Below, piece after piece: positions 36,094 through 45,131 of a stretch of 64,000 nucleotides of DNA (position 1 is the stretch's first letter; each line of letters begins with the position of its first letter). The notes below the pieces were generated by a model, which had not been told where the DNA came from, did no database searches, and was given only the letters and a program-made list of their open reading frames with translations. A program made the position numbers and the translations under genes. This DNA is from JBBATK01 sp044228285 (GTDB taxonomy: Bacteria > Bacteroidota > Ignavibacteria > Kapaibacteriales > NICIL-2): NCBI GenBank assembly GCA_044228285.1, contig JBGAVD010000001.1:918795-982794 (forward strand), read 5' to 3'.

Positions 36094-37188
36094 ATGAAGC
36101 AGTTGATCAAGAGGTTAGAGGGCTGGAACAAGCAATGCTGGTATGCACTGTTTCGTTTGTTGTTTCGCGTCCAGCCCGTTGCACTCCCACTTGAATCGGG
36201 CCGATTAAAGAAAGTGCTCGTGTTCCGTTATGATAGAGTAGGTGACATGGTCGTTACTCAGCCTGCACTTCGATATCTTCATTCGAGGGGAATGGAAGTG
36301 CACGTATTGTGTTCCTCTGCCAACAGTAGTGTTCTCGATGATGATAAAGGTATCGTAGCCAGACGACTTGTTCTCGGGCGTCGCGTTATCTCTTTCCTAC
36401 GCTCTTTGCGTGAGCTTCGAGCGCAGGACTATGATGCAATATTCTGCATGGTCTTTCATAGAACAACGAACGCTGGTGTATTGGCCAATGTGATAAGTCG
36501 TCGTGCCCTAAAAATTGGTCGACTGTATGAGAAACGGCAAGCTTTGTATTCAACACTCTTTTCAGTTCAAGTGCACGTACAAAGTCCGCGCAATACCATG
36601 CCCGAGTTGTTGCTTCATCTATGTAGTGCTATAGAGGGGAAGCAATTCGAGGCTACGGACTTTGACTATCGATTGGATATTGCGGACAGTAGACGGGCTT
36701 GGGCTCGAGACTTTGTTGCTCAGAAGAAGCTACAGAAGTGCGTACTCATCAACATTTCGGCGAGTACCGAACTACGGAGCTTTGGATTAGACCAGACCTT
36801 GACGATGATAAAGGTGCTACAACAGCAACTACCAGGGCGATCTATTGCATTGCTGTGCATGCCGCGAGAGCGAGAGCTCGCTTTGAAGATCGCAGCGCAT
36901 AATTCTGACATTGTGCAGGTGCTACCACCCATACCGCATATCCTTGATGTTGCAGCATTGATTGAGCAGTGCAGCATCGTTATCAGTCCTGACACAGCTA
37001 CAATACACTTGAGCGATTGCATGAAAGTACCACTGATCGGCGTGTATTTAGATCCTTCCCACTATTGGTTTGCAAGTAGCTGCGAGCAGGAGATTGTGGT
37101 GTGCGCAGACGCCAACAAAATGTCGAGCATGCGTGAACAGGATTTCCAACAAGCACTCACTCGCCTTCTTTCACGCATTCAGCCATAA
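36094..37188 (+). CDS. Glycosyltransferase family 9 (heptosyltransferase-like)
   Basis: This 364-residue GT-B enzyme resembles lipopolysaccharide heptosyltransferases. VLVFRYDRVGDMVVTQPALRYL is the GT9 N-terminal motif, and the nucleotide-sugar side shows ISPDTATIHLSDCMKVPLIGVY, equivalent to the family's GPDTGxxHLAAAxxxP. It should transfer a sugar, perhaps a heptose, to lipid A core or another glycan on the inner face of the inner membrane. I chose the ATG at 36094; a TTG at 36082 is also in frame. The preceding 281-base gap holds only short frames with no similarity. It is the first of several surface-polysaccharide genes spread over the next 13 kb. Confidence 0.9.
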   Translation: MKQLIKRLEGWNKQCWYALFRLLFRVQPVALPLESGRLKKVLVFRYDRVGDMVVTQPALRYLHSRGMEVHVLCSSANSSVLDDDKGIVARRLVLGRRVISFLRSLRELRAQDYDAIFCMVFHRTTNAGVLANVISRRALKIGRLYEKRQALYSTLFSVQVHVQSPRNTMPELLLHLCSAIEGKQFEATDFDYRLDIADSRRAWARDFVAQKKLQKCVLINISASTELRSFGLDQTLTMIKVLQQQLPGRSIALLCMPRERELALKIAAHNSDIVQVLPPIPHILDVAALIEQCSIVISPDTATIHLSDCMKVPLIGVYLDPSHYWFASSCEQEIVVCADANKMSSMREQDFQQALTRLLSRIQP

Positions 37189-37244
37189 AATCGTCGGAAA
37201 TCCAAAGAAATGCAGCATCTCGGCGAAAAAAGGCAGGTATTGGC

Positions 37245-37252
37245 TATCTTTG
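37245..37252 (+). promoter_or_regulatory. Candidate -7 promoter box (TATCTTTG)
   Basis: TATCTTTG matches TAnnTTTG exactly and lies 55 bases before the ATG at 37308. It would drive the overlapping threonine dehydrogenase, polymerase and folD genes. No clear -33 element is visible. Confidence 0.45.
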
Positions 37253-37307
37253 TAGCTCGATTTGAGCTAAGAAATCACCTTTCCACTTACATTTCCCGCG
37301 GACTCGC

Positions 37308-38348
37308 ATGGCAACCACTTATACGCTTATCACTGGAGCAAATGGCGAAATAGGACACTCACTTCTCGAGCGTCTACATGCAGATGGTCACTCTATCATC
37401 GCTGTGGACTTGCAGGAATTATCTCCAGCTGCGCAAGCCTTCTGCGCAAAGACCTATCATGGGACTATGGGCGATATAACGAACCCAGAACTCTATAGAG
37501 AGCTTGCACAATTTGATATCGGACAGATTTACCATCTGGCTGCTCTATTGAGCACCAGTGCGGAGAAGAACCCGGGTCTCGCACAGAAAGTTAATGTGGG
37601 TGGCAGTTTGCAACTCCTCGACTTCGCACGAGAATCAGGGAAGCGTCGTAACAAAGCAGTTGTGTTCTTGTTTCCGAGTACGATCGCCGTATATGGATTC
37701 CCAACACTAGCTGCAAAGGAAGCAGCGGGACGTGTTTCTGAAGATGAAGGGCTGCAGCCGCGTACGATCTATGGAATCAACAAATTGTATTGTGAGCAGT
37801 TAGGATTCTACTATGATGAACTGTTCATGCGCCTTGCGCCGACCAAAGAGAGCGGCTGGGTAGATTTTCGCGGAGTTCGATTCCCAGGTCTCATTTCGGC
37901 ATTTACTGTGCCGACCGGTGGAACCAGCGACTACGCTCCAGAAATGCTGCATTACGCAGCGCAATCAAAAGCATATCGTTGCTTTGTACGACCTGATGCG
38001 CGTATTCCGTTCATGGCAATGCCAGACGCAGTACAAGCACTTGTTCAACTTAGTGCGGCTGATAAAACACGTTTGAGCCGACACATTTACAACATCGCTG
38101 CTTTTGCTCCGAGTGCTGCCGAGATTCATGCTAAAGTATTGTCTCTGTTTCCACAGGCGCAAGTAAGTTTTGAGCCAGATATCAACCGACAGTCGGTAGT
38201 TGATAGCTGGTGTGCTGATGTTAAGGATGAAGCTGCGCGAACCGATTGGGACTGGAAGCCAGAGTTTGACTTTGACCGATGTTTCGACGAGTATTTGGCC
38301 CCTAACATCAAAAGCTACTATTCTCATCGCACCACTGCTACAGTATGA
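37308..38348 (+). CDS. SDR-type L-threonine 3-dehydrogenase / NAD-dependent epimerase
   Basis: This 346-residue extended short-chain dehydrogenase has the NAD-binding LITGANGEIGHSL, HLAALLSTSAEKNP, and the catalytic YGINK (Tyr-x-x-x-Lys). RFPGLISAFTVPTGGTSDYAPEMLHYA, CFVRPDARIPFMAMPDAV and VDSWCADVKDEAARTDWDW match the bacterial and mitochondrial SDR-type threonine dehydrogenase, which oxidises L-threonine to 2-amino-3-ketobutyrate, better than UDP-sugar epimerases. The stop overlaps the next ATG by 4 bases (ATGA at 38345-38348). Its place ahead of a polysaccharide polymerase leaves a sugar-nucleotide role possible, but the sequence favours threonine dehydrogenase. Confidence 0.85.
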   Translation: MATTYTLITGANGEIGHSLLERLHADGHSIIAVDLQELSPAAQAFCAKTYHGTMGDITNPELYRELAQFDIGQIYHLAALLSTSAEKNPGLAQKVNVGGSLQLLDFARESGKRRNKAVVFLFPSTIAVYGFPTLAAKEAAGRVSEDEGLQPRTIYGINKLYCEQLGFYYDELFMRLAPTKESGWVDFRGVRFPGLISAFTVPTGGTSDYAPEMLHYAAQSKAYRCFVRPDARIPFMAMPDAVQALVQLSAADKTRLSRHIYNIAAFAPSAAEIHAKVLSLFPQAQVSFEPDINRQSVVDSWCADVKDEAARTDWDWKPEFDFDRCFDEYLAPNIKSYYSHRTTATV

Positions 38349-39814
38349 GTGAAGTAAAAGCTAAGCCAACCTGGTGGTCTCTGGAAAATTGGAGCTGGCT
38401 CCTAGCGCTGCCTCTTGGCTTTAGTACGTCTACGTTTCAAGTTTTCGCTATTGATACGGCGGGATTTACTCTTGCAGACATAGGCTGTATCCTTTTTGGA
38501 GGGCTGTGCATCTACCGTGCTGTAACAGGTCAACGCGCCATGATACTACGTTTGGATCTTAGCATGGTCCTACTCTTAGTGATGTTTGCCATCATGCTCA
38601 TCAGTTCACTGTCGCCCTTGCTTAGTGGTTCTCGGCCACAGGTCATGCAGTATCTCAAGTCTAGTTCGCACTTCTCCTACATGTGGTTTTTCACAGTTTG
38701 CTGTGCGTCCATCCCCATGAATCTGGACCTCGTCCTCCGTGCCATTCGAGCTTTTTGTTTGGTCGCCATTCCAGTGAACATATTTGGAATATATCAAGTC
38801 CCAGCACGTGCTTTTAACCTACCTCTTGCTTGGATCAAGACAACGAATATTTCTATAGGCGGAGTAGATCAGTTATCGCTGGGCTATGAAGGCTTTTTTC
38901 GAGCGACATCTGTCTTCAGCGAACCCTCAGTGCTGGCCTTCTTTACCATTCTGGTTGCCATTTTCCTCCTCGTTCCGTACTTGATGTATGATGTGAGGAT
39001 TCTTCGTTCGCGCATCCTCTTTTATTTGAGCTTGTATAGCACCTTCATAGCAATGTTCTTGACATTCTCGCTCACGATCGTTGCCCAACTTTCTGCATTC
39101 ATCTTTGTACTCCTGCTTATCTCACGGCAGTCGAATGTTCGAAAGATGCTTCAGATCCTTGGCACGATCGTATTGGTCTTCATTCTTTCGAACAAGGCTG
39201 TTGCGACTTTTTCATCAACAGATGTGTTTGACTTGTATTTCCGTCGAATTGCAGCAAATGTTCTCGGTGGTGAAAAGATAGAGACGACCATGGGGGACTC
39301 GTTTGGTACGAGAGCAAACGCACAGAAATCTGCAATCAGTGTCTGGAAACAATATCCACTTGTGGGCGTTGGATTTGGTTGTTTACTGCATGCAAAGGCA
39401 GCCGATGGTGAGCGGCACGGTCAGGCTTTTCAGGCATACCTCTATGCTTTGGCAACAACTGGCTTGTTTGGTGGTCTCTGTGTATTCGCGCTAGCTATTA
39501 GCCTTACGGTCAATAGTTTTCGATTGTTCTTTCGGTACCGGAGGGAGAATCGCACCGTTGATTCCACACAGATTGTTGTTGCCATTGTTCCGTTTATTGC
39601 CAGCAATCAACTCGTCTTTGGATTTACGAGTGACAACCTCATCGTGGCCTATTCCTGGATCCTGTTAGGGATCGTTGCCTCAGTCCTGTATCATCCTCGA
39701 TTTCGTCGATTGGAACAGACAGCAGCGTTGCGTTTTGAACTCCCTCAGCACGTGTTTTCATTGCGTCCGGCCTTCCAGCCACAACACAAACAACTATCGG
39801 GAGAGGTCTTATGA
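38345..39814 (+). CDS. O-antigen ligase/polymerase (Wzy/WaaL-like) membrane protein
   Basis: This 489-residue inner-membrane protein has roughly ten to twelve hydrophobic segments and a large loop before the last helices. SVWKQYPLVGVGFGCLL followed by GQAFQAYLYALATTGLFGG is the Wzy_C-type signature, in which a periplasmic loop is involved in polymerising or ligating lipid-linked glycans. It overlaps the dehydrogenase upstream and folD downstream by 4 bases each (ATGA), so the three are one transcription unit. With the GT9, CpsB and Wzc genes nearby, a role in exopolysaccharide or O-antigen assembly is likely. Polymerase versus ligase cannot be told from sequence alone. Confidence 0.88.
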   Translation: MSEVKAKPTWWSLENWSWLLALPLGFSTSTFQVFAIDTAGFTLADIGCILFGGLCIYRAVTGQRAMILRLDLSMVLLLVMFAIMLISSLSPLLSGSRPQVMQYLKSSSHFSYMWFFTVCCASIPMNLDLVLRAIRAFCLVAIPVNIFGIYQVPARAFNLPLAWIKTTNISIGGVDQLSLGYEGFFRATSVFSEPSVLAFFTILVAIFLLVPYLMYDVRILRSRILFYLSLYSTFIAMFLTFSLTIVAQLSAFIFVLLLISRQSNVRKMLQILGTIVLVFILSNKAVATFSSTDVFDLYFRRIAANVLGGEKIETTMGDSFGTRANAQKSAISVWKQYPLVGVGFGCLLHAKAADGERHGQAFQAYLYALATTGLFGGLCVFALAISLTVNSFRLFFRYRRENRTVDSTQIVVAIVPFIASNQLVFGFTSDNLIVAYSWILLGIVASVLYHPRFRRLEQTAALRFELPQHVFSLRPAFQPQHKQLSGEVL

Positions 39815-40689
39815 TCATAGATGGCAAAGCTACAGCAGCCACCATTCGAGAAGAAGTTCGTGTTGCAATAGAGCAGCGCAAAGCTGCGGGAAAAAAAGTG
39901 CCTGGTTTGTCTCTACTCCTCGTTGGTGAGGATCCTGCTTCAGCAGTGTATGTTGGTGGGAAGGACAAAGCTTGTGCAGAGGTTGGGATGGCGTCCACTA
40001 TTTTTCGCCTGCCTGCAAGTGCATCGGAAACCGAGGTTCTAGAGATTATTCGTCAGTGGAACACAGATCCTCTGGTACATGGCATTCTTGTTCAGCTTCC
40101 ATTGCCGAAGCACATTGACGAGCAGAGGGTCATCATGGCGATCGATCCGAAGAAAGATGTCGATGGATTCCATCCTGAGAATGTTGGACGCTTGAGCATT
40201 GGTTTAGAGGGATTCGTATCCTGCACTCCAGCTGGAGTCGTTGAGCTTCTCCTTCGCTATGGCATTGAAACCAAAGGACGACACGTAGTCGTCGTAGGAC
40301 GATCCAACATTGTTGGCAAGCCAATGGCGAACCTGCTGCTCCGCAAGGGAAAGGGTGGAGATGCCACCGTGACCGTTTGTCATTCCGCAACTCCAGATCT
40401 TCGGGAACATGTTCGACAAGCCGACATCCTTATTGCAGCTGTTGGTATTCCGCATCTCATAAAAGCAGAGGATGTGAAAGACGGAGTAGTGGTCATCGAT
40501 GTGGGGATGAACCGCATTGCGGATCCAACGAAGAAGTCGGGACAGCGATTGGTTGGGGATGTAGACTATGAAAGTGTTGCGCCCAAAAGTTCGGCTATTA
40601 CCCCGGTACCTGGTGGCGTTGGACCTATGACCATTGCAATGTTACTAAAGAATACTCTGAAAGCTGCAGAGTGGGGCGATGTCAGTTAG
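39811..40689 (+). CDS. folD: Bifunctional methylenetetrahydrofolate dehydrogenase/cyclohydrolase FolD
   Basis: This 292-residue cytoplasmic enzyme interconverts 5,10-methylene- and 10-formyl-tetrahydrofolate. It has the catalytic-lysine region ASAVYVGGKDKACAEVGM, VQLPLPKHIDEQRV, PKKDVDGFHPENVGRL, the Rossmann motif VVVGRSNIVGKPMANLLL and PVPGGVGPMTIAML. The usual YVxxKxKAC is kept, with GG in place of more common residues. Length is normal. The start ATG lies in a 4-base overlap with the polymerase gene, an unusual partner for folD. Its opening MIIDGKATAATIREE is standard. Confidence 0.96.
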   Translation: MIIDGKATAATIREEVRVAIEQRKAAGKKVPGLSLLLVGEDPASAVYVGGKDKACAEVGMASTIFRLPASASETEVLEIIRQWNTDPLVHGILVQLPLPKHIDEQRVIMAIDPKKDVDGFHPENVGRLSIGLEGFVSCTPAGVVELLLRYGIETKGRHVVVVGRSNIVGKPMANLLLRKGKGGDATVTVCHSATPDLREHVRQADILIAAVGIPHLIKAEDVKDGVVVIDVGMNRIADPTKKSGQRLVGDVDYESVAPKSSAITPVPGGVGPMTIAMLLKNTLKAAEWGDVS

Positions 40690-41046
40690 CTCCCAAGTAT
40701 TGGACCGCAATCCCTACGACCTTGAGTGATTTATGTGGAACGCGCAACATTGGTTGTCATGTTAGCATAGTGAACAAAGCAGTCACTTGGTCTGTTTCTT
40801 CAGATCTGACTTTGACGGAGGACACGTCGTTGAAAGAGTTCGGCTCTGCTTTGACGAAAGCGTTCATTAGCATGGTAGGTTGTGTCGCGACGATGGTGCA
40901 TGCTGCTCGAAAAGCAGCATATGCAAGCAAACACATGGAAGGCGGGGAGTAGGCAGGAGGCGTGGAAGTCGCGGGAGGTTTGAGTACCTGAGCCTGCGAA
41001 GCAGGCTCAGGTACTCGCAAGAATTACTACATCAAAAAGAGAACAC
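40690..41046. other. 357-bp gap
   Basis: No gene is well supported. Open frames of about 90 codons exist on both strands (to 40952 on the plus strand, 40757-41020 on the minus), but they overlap each other and resemble nothing I know. The only clear element is the perfect hairpin at 40982-41016. Confidence 0.45.
40982..41016. other. Perfect 16-bp inverted repeat with 3-base loop
   Basis: GAGTACCTGAGCCTGC (40982-40997) and its exact complement (41001-41016) flank the loop GAA. No T run follows on either strand, so it is not a standard terminator. It ends 30 bases before the GTG of the RluA-type gene and may end the folD transcript, stabilise an mRNA or bind a protein. Confidence 0.8.
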
Positions 41047-41847
41047 GTGAAAAAGAAGCAGCTCGAAATTTTGTACCAGGATGATCAAGTAGTAGTTGTT
41101 AACAAAGCCTACGGCATGTTATCGATTCCTGATCGATTCAAGAAGGGGGAGGACAACCTACGAACACTACTCGAGCAGAAGTTTGGGAAGATTTTTGTAG
41201 TACACAGACTAGATCGTGACACCAGTGGTGTGATGGTGTTTGCTTTGAACGCAGAGTCCCACCGAAACCTATCAATTCAGTTTGAAAAGCATACTGTAGA
41301 TAAGAAGTACCTTGCAGTGGTGGCTGGGATAATGGCAAAGGATGACTTAGATGTAGACATTCCATTGATGCCAAATCCTCGTATTCCTGGAACGATGATG
41401 CCCTCAGCGCGCGGCAAGGCTTCCTTTACCCATATCCATGTGCTGGAGCGCTTTCGAGTTGCGACTCTGATCGAGTGTACGTTGAAAACTGGCCGTCAGC
41501 ATCAATTGAGGGTGCATTGTGCTGCTGTTGGCTATCCGATGCTAGTAGATAGCGTATACGGGCGATCCGATTCGTTCCAGCTGTCGGCAATCAAAAGACG
41601 TTTTCGTCTGCAAAAAGATGAGGAAGAAAAGCCGCTGATTCAGCGGACCACACTGCACGCTCACTCCTTAAGTTTTATTCACCCAGTATCCGGAGAACGG
41701 CTTAGTTTTGTAGCTGAGCCTCCCAAGGATTTCAAAGCCTTGCTGACCGTACTTCGGAAGTACTCCGCCTCGTACGCTGCTGGTGATCAACCGTTTAGCG
41801 GTAGGAGCTCGAGCATTTCGGATGCTTTCACCGACGACCAACTCTGA
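41047..41847 (+). CDS. RluA family RNA pseudouridine synthase
   Basis: This 266-residue enzyme has the catalytic motif HRLDRDTSGVMVFA with the nucleophile Asp56, then HTVDKKYLAVVAG, TLKTGRQHQLRVH and GYPMLVDSVYG, all typical of RluA/RluC/RluD. It lacks an N-terminal S4 domain, so it belongs to the short members; which rRNA or tRNA uridine it modifies cannot be told. The start is GTG (GTGAAAAAGAAG). The C-terminal 25 residues are a Ser-rich tail beyond the catalytic domain. It is followed 5 bases later by adk, and the two are probably co-transcribed. Confidence 0.93.
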   Translation: MKKKQLEILYQDDQVVVVNKAYGMLSIPDRFKKGEDNLRTLLEQKFGKIFVVHRLDRDTSGVMVFALNAESHRNLSIQFEKHTVDKKYLAVVAGIMAKDDLDVDIPLMPNPRIPGTMMPSARGKASFTHIHVLERFRVATLIECTLKTGRQHQLRVHCAAVGYPMLVDSVYGRSDSFQLSAIKRRFRLQKDEEEKPLIQRTTLHAHSLSFIHPVSGERLSFVAEPPKDFKALLTVLRKYSASYAAGDQPFSGRSSSISDAFTDDQL

Positions 41848-41852
41848 AACAC

Positions 41853-42413
41853 ATGTACATAATCCTCTTTGGCGCACCAGGAGTCGGAAAAGGTACTCAG
41901 GCGCAACTGCTTTCTCAACGTACTGGACTCGCGCATTTTTCGACGGGTGAAGAGTTCCGCTCTCACATTCAAAATCAGACCGAGCTTGGCCAGCGAGTGA
42001 AGCAGATTGTAGATTCAGGCGCATTGGTGCCAGATAGTCTCGTGATGGAGATTGTTGAGTCGGCTTTACAACGAGACACCTTCGCGGCAGGCTGCATTTT
42101 TGACGGTTTTCCGCGCACGCTTTTTCAAGCTCAACAGCTTGATTCTTTGTTAGAGGCGAAACGTTCTGGAATTTCTACTGTTATTAATATTGAAGTTCCG
42201 GAGGTCGAGATCGTCACTCGTCTAACGAATCGCGGCCGTGGTGCTGATGATACTGAGGACGTCATTCGACATCGTTTGAAGGTCTATGCTGACCAGACCG
42301 CACCTCTTGTTGATTACTATGTAGATCAGAAGAAGATGCATAGTATTAATGGAAACCAAGGAGTTGAAGAGGTGAACGAGGCAATTTTTGCTTTGCTTCC
42401 TCGAACTGCCTGA
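41853..42413 (+). CDS. adk: Adenylate kinase (short form)
   Basis: This 186-residue enzyme catalyses ATP + AMP = 2 ADP. The P-loop is FGAPGVGKGTQA (residues about 6-17). The AMP-binding segment reads HFSTGEEFR, with Glu in place of the usual Asp of STGDxxR. FDGFPRTLFQAQQL and RLTNRGRGADDTEDVIRHRL follow, then QTAPLVDYY. The absence of a long zinc or LID domain makes it the short type found in many Bacteroidota. It is 5 bases after the pseudouridine synthase gene. Confidence 0.93.
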   Translation: MYIILFGAPGVGKGTQAQLLSQRTGLAHFSTGEEFRSHIQNQTELGQRVKQIVDSGALVPDSLVMEIVESALQRDTFAAGCIFDGFPRTLFQAQQLDSLLEAKRSGISTVINIEVPEVEIVTRLTNRGRGADDTEDVIRHRLKVYADQTAPLVDYYVDQKKMHSINGNQGVEEVNEAIFALLPRTA

Positions 42414-42536
42414 GAATATTACACAAGCCAGAACGTCTTCGGTTACAATGCCTCGCTCAAAAAGGCAGAGGCGCTTGGTGAAGAGTATTGCAGCCCAGAA
42501 TTGAACAAAAAGATTTTTCATTATCTATCTACTTCC

Positions 42537-45029
42537 ATGAAACACTTTCTTTCCAAAGCCTTGGTTGCCGTGCTTCTGAGCGTTGGCAGTTATGCCCAGA
42601 CAAAGTATGCCGCGACATCACAGTTTTTGCGTCCAGCAAAGTCTGCGGTCCCTGGTTTAGCCTCAAATGCCGCATCCGCCAAAGCATACGACTTCTCGTC
42701 GATGGATGCAAAGAGCATTTTCTTTGCCCCGGAAAAGAATCTCGTTCTGTCGAATTTTCCCGTGAGCTTGACCGAACAGGGCACGCTGGAGCTACGCGAA
42801 GGTAATAGTGTTTTTGGAGAAGAAACCCATGCGTGGATGACGTCGAACGGCAAGCGTGTTGAGATACCACTTCCAGCTTCTCGTTGTTTTAAAGGTGGCA
42901 TCAAAGGTGAGTATGGTTCGCACGTATTTCTTGTGATAACAGGAAATGACATGTACACATCAATTGAACGAGCTAGCGGTATCATGTACCAGGTTGCTCC
43001 TTCAACAACCAAGAACAATACTGTGCTCCTCATGGATAACACGCACGGTCCTGCGCCTAGCTTCAGTTGCGGATTTGAGAATCTACCTGAAGCGCACATT
43101 ATGCCAGATTCTAAGGAGCTGAGTGGTTCATCCAAAGGTATTCATGTGCAGTCAACAGAGTTGTTGGAGGCAAAAGTTGCGGTAGAGACTGACCGCTTCC
43201 TCTGGGCGAGAATGGGCAAAGACCAGACAAAAATTACGAAGTACTTGTACACCATTTTTGCGACTGTTAGCTGGATCTACGAGCGCGAGACAAACGTCTG
43301 CATGAAACTCGGTGACCTCATCATTCACAACGATGAAGATCCTGACGTTTATACCCAGAATGCTTTGGGCGATATCGGAGAGTTGCTACGCGAATTCACT
43401 GATGAATGGCAGCAGAATTACAAAGGTGTATCACGAAATGTGGCTGTACTGTTCACGGTGCCTGGCAAAACGGATGTTGGTGGAATTGCTTGGCTGGATG
43501 GTTTGTGTAGATCTAATGGTTTTGCTACATGCGGTATTCGTACAAACAGCGCACTTCCAACTCAGAATTATCAGTGGGATTCTTTTGTTACGGCACACGA
43601 GCTTGGTCATACCTTTAGTGCACCTCATACCCATGCATGTTTTTGGGCACCCCCAATTGATACATGCGTTTCGACAACTGGTAATCCTCCGATTGCAGAT
43701 GCCTGTACTAATGGCAAGGCAAAAGCAAACAAGGGCAGTATCATGAGTTACTGTCACCTCATTATTGGCGAGAACCCAGGACCACGATACACCTTCTTGC
43801 CTCAGGTTGCCGCAAAGGTCCGCAACGGAGCTGAGAAGAACTCTTGTTTGAAAGCCCCAGCTAGCGCAATCATTAAAGTGACCCAACCAATAGGGGGAGC
43901 AGATCAGATTGTGCGAGCTGACACAGGTGTAACAATTGAATGGACAAGTTCAAAAGTTACGACTGTCAATATTGAGTTTTCTTTAGACGGTGGATCTAGT
44001 TTTACAAGTATTGCTGGAGCTACCAACCTTCCAGCGACTGACAGAACCTACAAGTGGATACCTAGTCCGGGTACTGCATCGACCAAGGCTATGATTCGCA
44101 TTTATGATCCTTCAGCACCGTCGATTGCGGACACATCATATACTACCTTTACCTTGGGTTCAGCGAGCCTTGCGTTTCAAGGTTGGACCGGTGGCGAGCG
44201 CATTGGTCGTAAGACTACTGAAACAATTGCATGGGATCGTACTTTCTTAAGCACCAATACACTTGAGTTTTCTGCAACAGGGTCTGAACCATGGACTGCG
44301 ATTACAGCAGAAATCTCGGCGAAAACGTATAGCTGGAAAGTGCCCGATATCGAGGCAAGTGCTGCACGTTTACGATTAGTTGGAGCCGGCGGCGCGGTAG
44401 TCGCAACCAGTGGTCCATTTGCTATTGGAACTCCAGTGATTACCATACTCAAACCTACAGAACTCGATAGTGCATGCAGTGGTCGTAAGAAGATAATCAC
44501 CTGGCAGAGCGATTTTGTTCGCTATGTAGATATAAAGTACTCAAGAAACAATGGCGCATCCTTCCCATTGAGTCAAGTGATAAGCGCGAGTACTGAAGCT
44601 GGTGTTGGCTCGTTCATTTGGAATGTGCCGACTGGCAGAGAATCTGATAGTGTCGTGATCCGTTTCAGCAACTTATCAGATCCTGCACAGCTCGTTACCA
44701 GTAGCCGTTTTTCTATTCGAGCATGCAGTATCGACATGTCGGTTCGTGAAAGCGCGGAAATGAATGGTTTGCGAATAGCTCGCATCTACCCAACGCCAGC
44801 AAATGACTACTTACAACTTCAAATCGAAAACTCAAGAAGCATTCCAAGTTCATCCGAGTTGCAAGTGATCTCGAATGATGGTCGTGTCGTGCTCAGTCAG
44901 TTGCAGGTTTTGGACCTTGGAGCTCAAGTTCTAAAAGTTCCATTGCAGAACATAAGTTCTGGCTCGTACATAGTGGTCCTTCGTACGGATGGGGTAGAAT
45001 TGTCGCTTCCGTTCGTTATCGCACACTAG
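42537..45029 (+). CDS. T9SS-sorted metzincin (M12-type) metalloprotease
   Basis: This 830-residue protein has a signal peptide (MKHFLSKALVAVLLSVGSYAQ). The catalytic domain (residues about 215-430) has the zinc motif HELGHTFSAPH at residues 354-364 and a Met-turn in GSIMSYCH. It has several Cys, as reprolysin-like secreted proteases do. The metzincin Gly of HExxHxxGxxH is Ser here. Residues about 440-740 hold three Ig-like modules of the form ITxPxGGxxxxxxxxxTIEWxSxxVTxVNIEFSxDGG. The last 80 residues (IARIYPTPANDYLQLQI ... LPFVIAH) are a T9SS type A sorting domain. It should act outside the cell. I prefer the ATG at 42537 to a TTG at 42501 because it begins the signal peptide. Confidence 0.92.
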   Translation: MKHFLSKALVAVLLSVGSYAQTKYAATSQFLRPAKSAVPGLASNAASAKAYDFSSMDAKSIFFAPEKNLVLSNFPVSLTEQGTLELREGNSVFGEETHAWMTSNGKRVEIPLPASRCFKGGIKGEYGSHVFLVITGNDMYTSIERASGIMYQVAPSTTKNNTVLLMDNTHGPAPSFSCGFENLPEAHIMPDSKELSGSSKGIHVQSTELLEAKVAVETDRFLWARMGKDQTKITKYLYTIFATVSWIYERETNVCMKLGDLIIHNDEDPDVYTQNALGDIGELLREFTDEWQQNYKGVSRNVAVLFTVPGKTDVGGIAWLDGLCRSNGFATCGIRTNSALPTQNYQWDSFVTAHELGHTFSAPHTHACFWAPPIDTCVSTTGNPPIADACTNGKAKANKGSIMSYCHLIIGENPGPRYTFLPQVAAKVRNGAEKNSCLKAPASAIIKVTQPIGGADQIVRADTGVTIEWTSSKVTTVNIEFSLDGGSSFTSIAGATNLPATDRTYKWIPSPGTASTKAMIRIYDPSAPSIADTSYTTFTLGSASLAFQGWTGGERIGRKTTETIAWDRTFLSTNTLEFSATGSEPWTAITAEISAKTYSWKVPDIEASAARLRLVGAGGAVVATSGPFAIGTPVITILKPTELDSACSGRKKIITWQSDFVRYVDIKYSRNNGASFPLSQVISASTEAGVGSFIWNVPTGRESDSVVIRFSNLSDPAQLVTSSRFSIRACSIDMSVRESAEMNGLRIARIYPTPANDYLQLQIENSRSIPSSSELQVISNDGRVVLSQLQVLDLGAQVLKVPLQNISSGSYIVVLRTDGVELSLPFVIAH

Positions 45030-45131
45030 TATAGCGCTGTCATTTCGGTGCAATTCGTACCACTTCTCTGCAGTCTGCTTCAAGAATTTGGGGCAGACTG
45101 TTTTATTTGCAGCTCACTTTCGAATGGCTTC

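Noticed and set aside
40671..40952. 93-codon plus-strand frame overlapping the folD end
   Set aside because: Non-ATG start, no known similarity, and an equally long frame lies opposite; not enough support.
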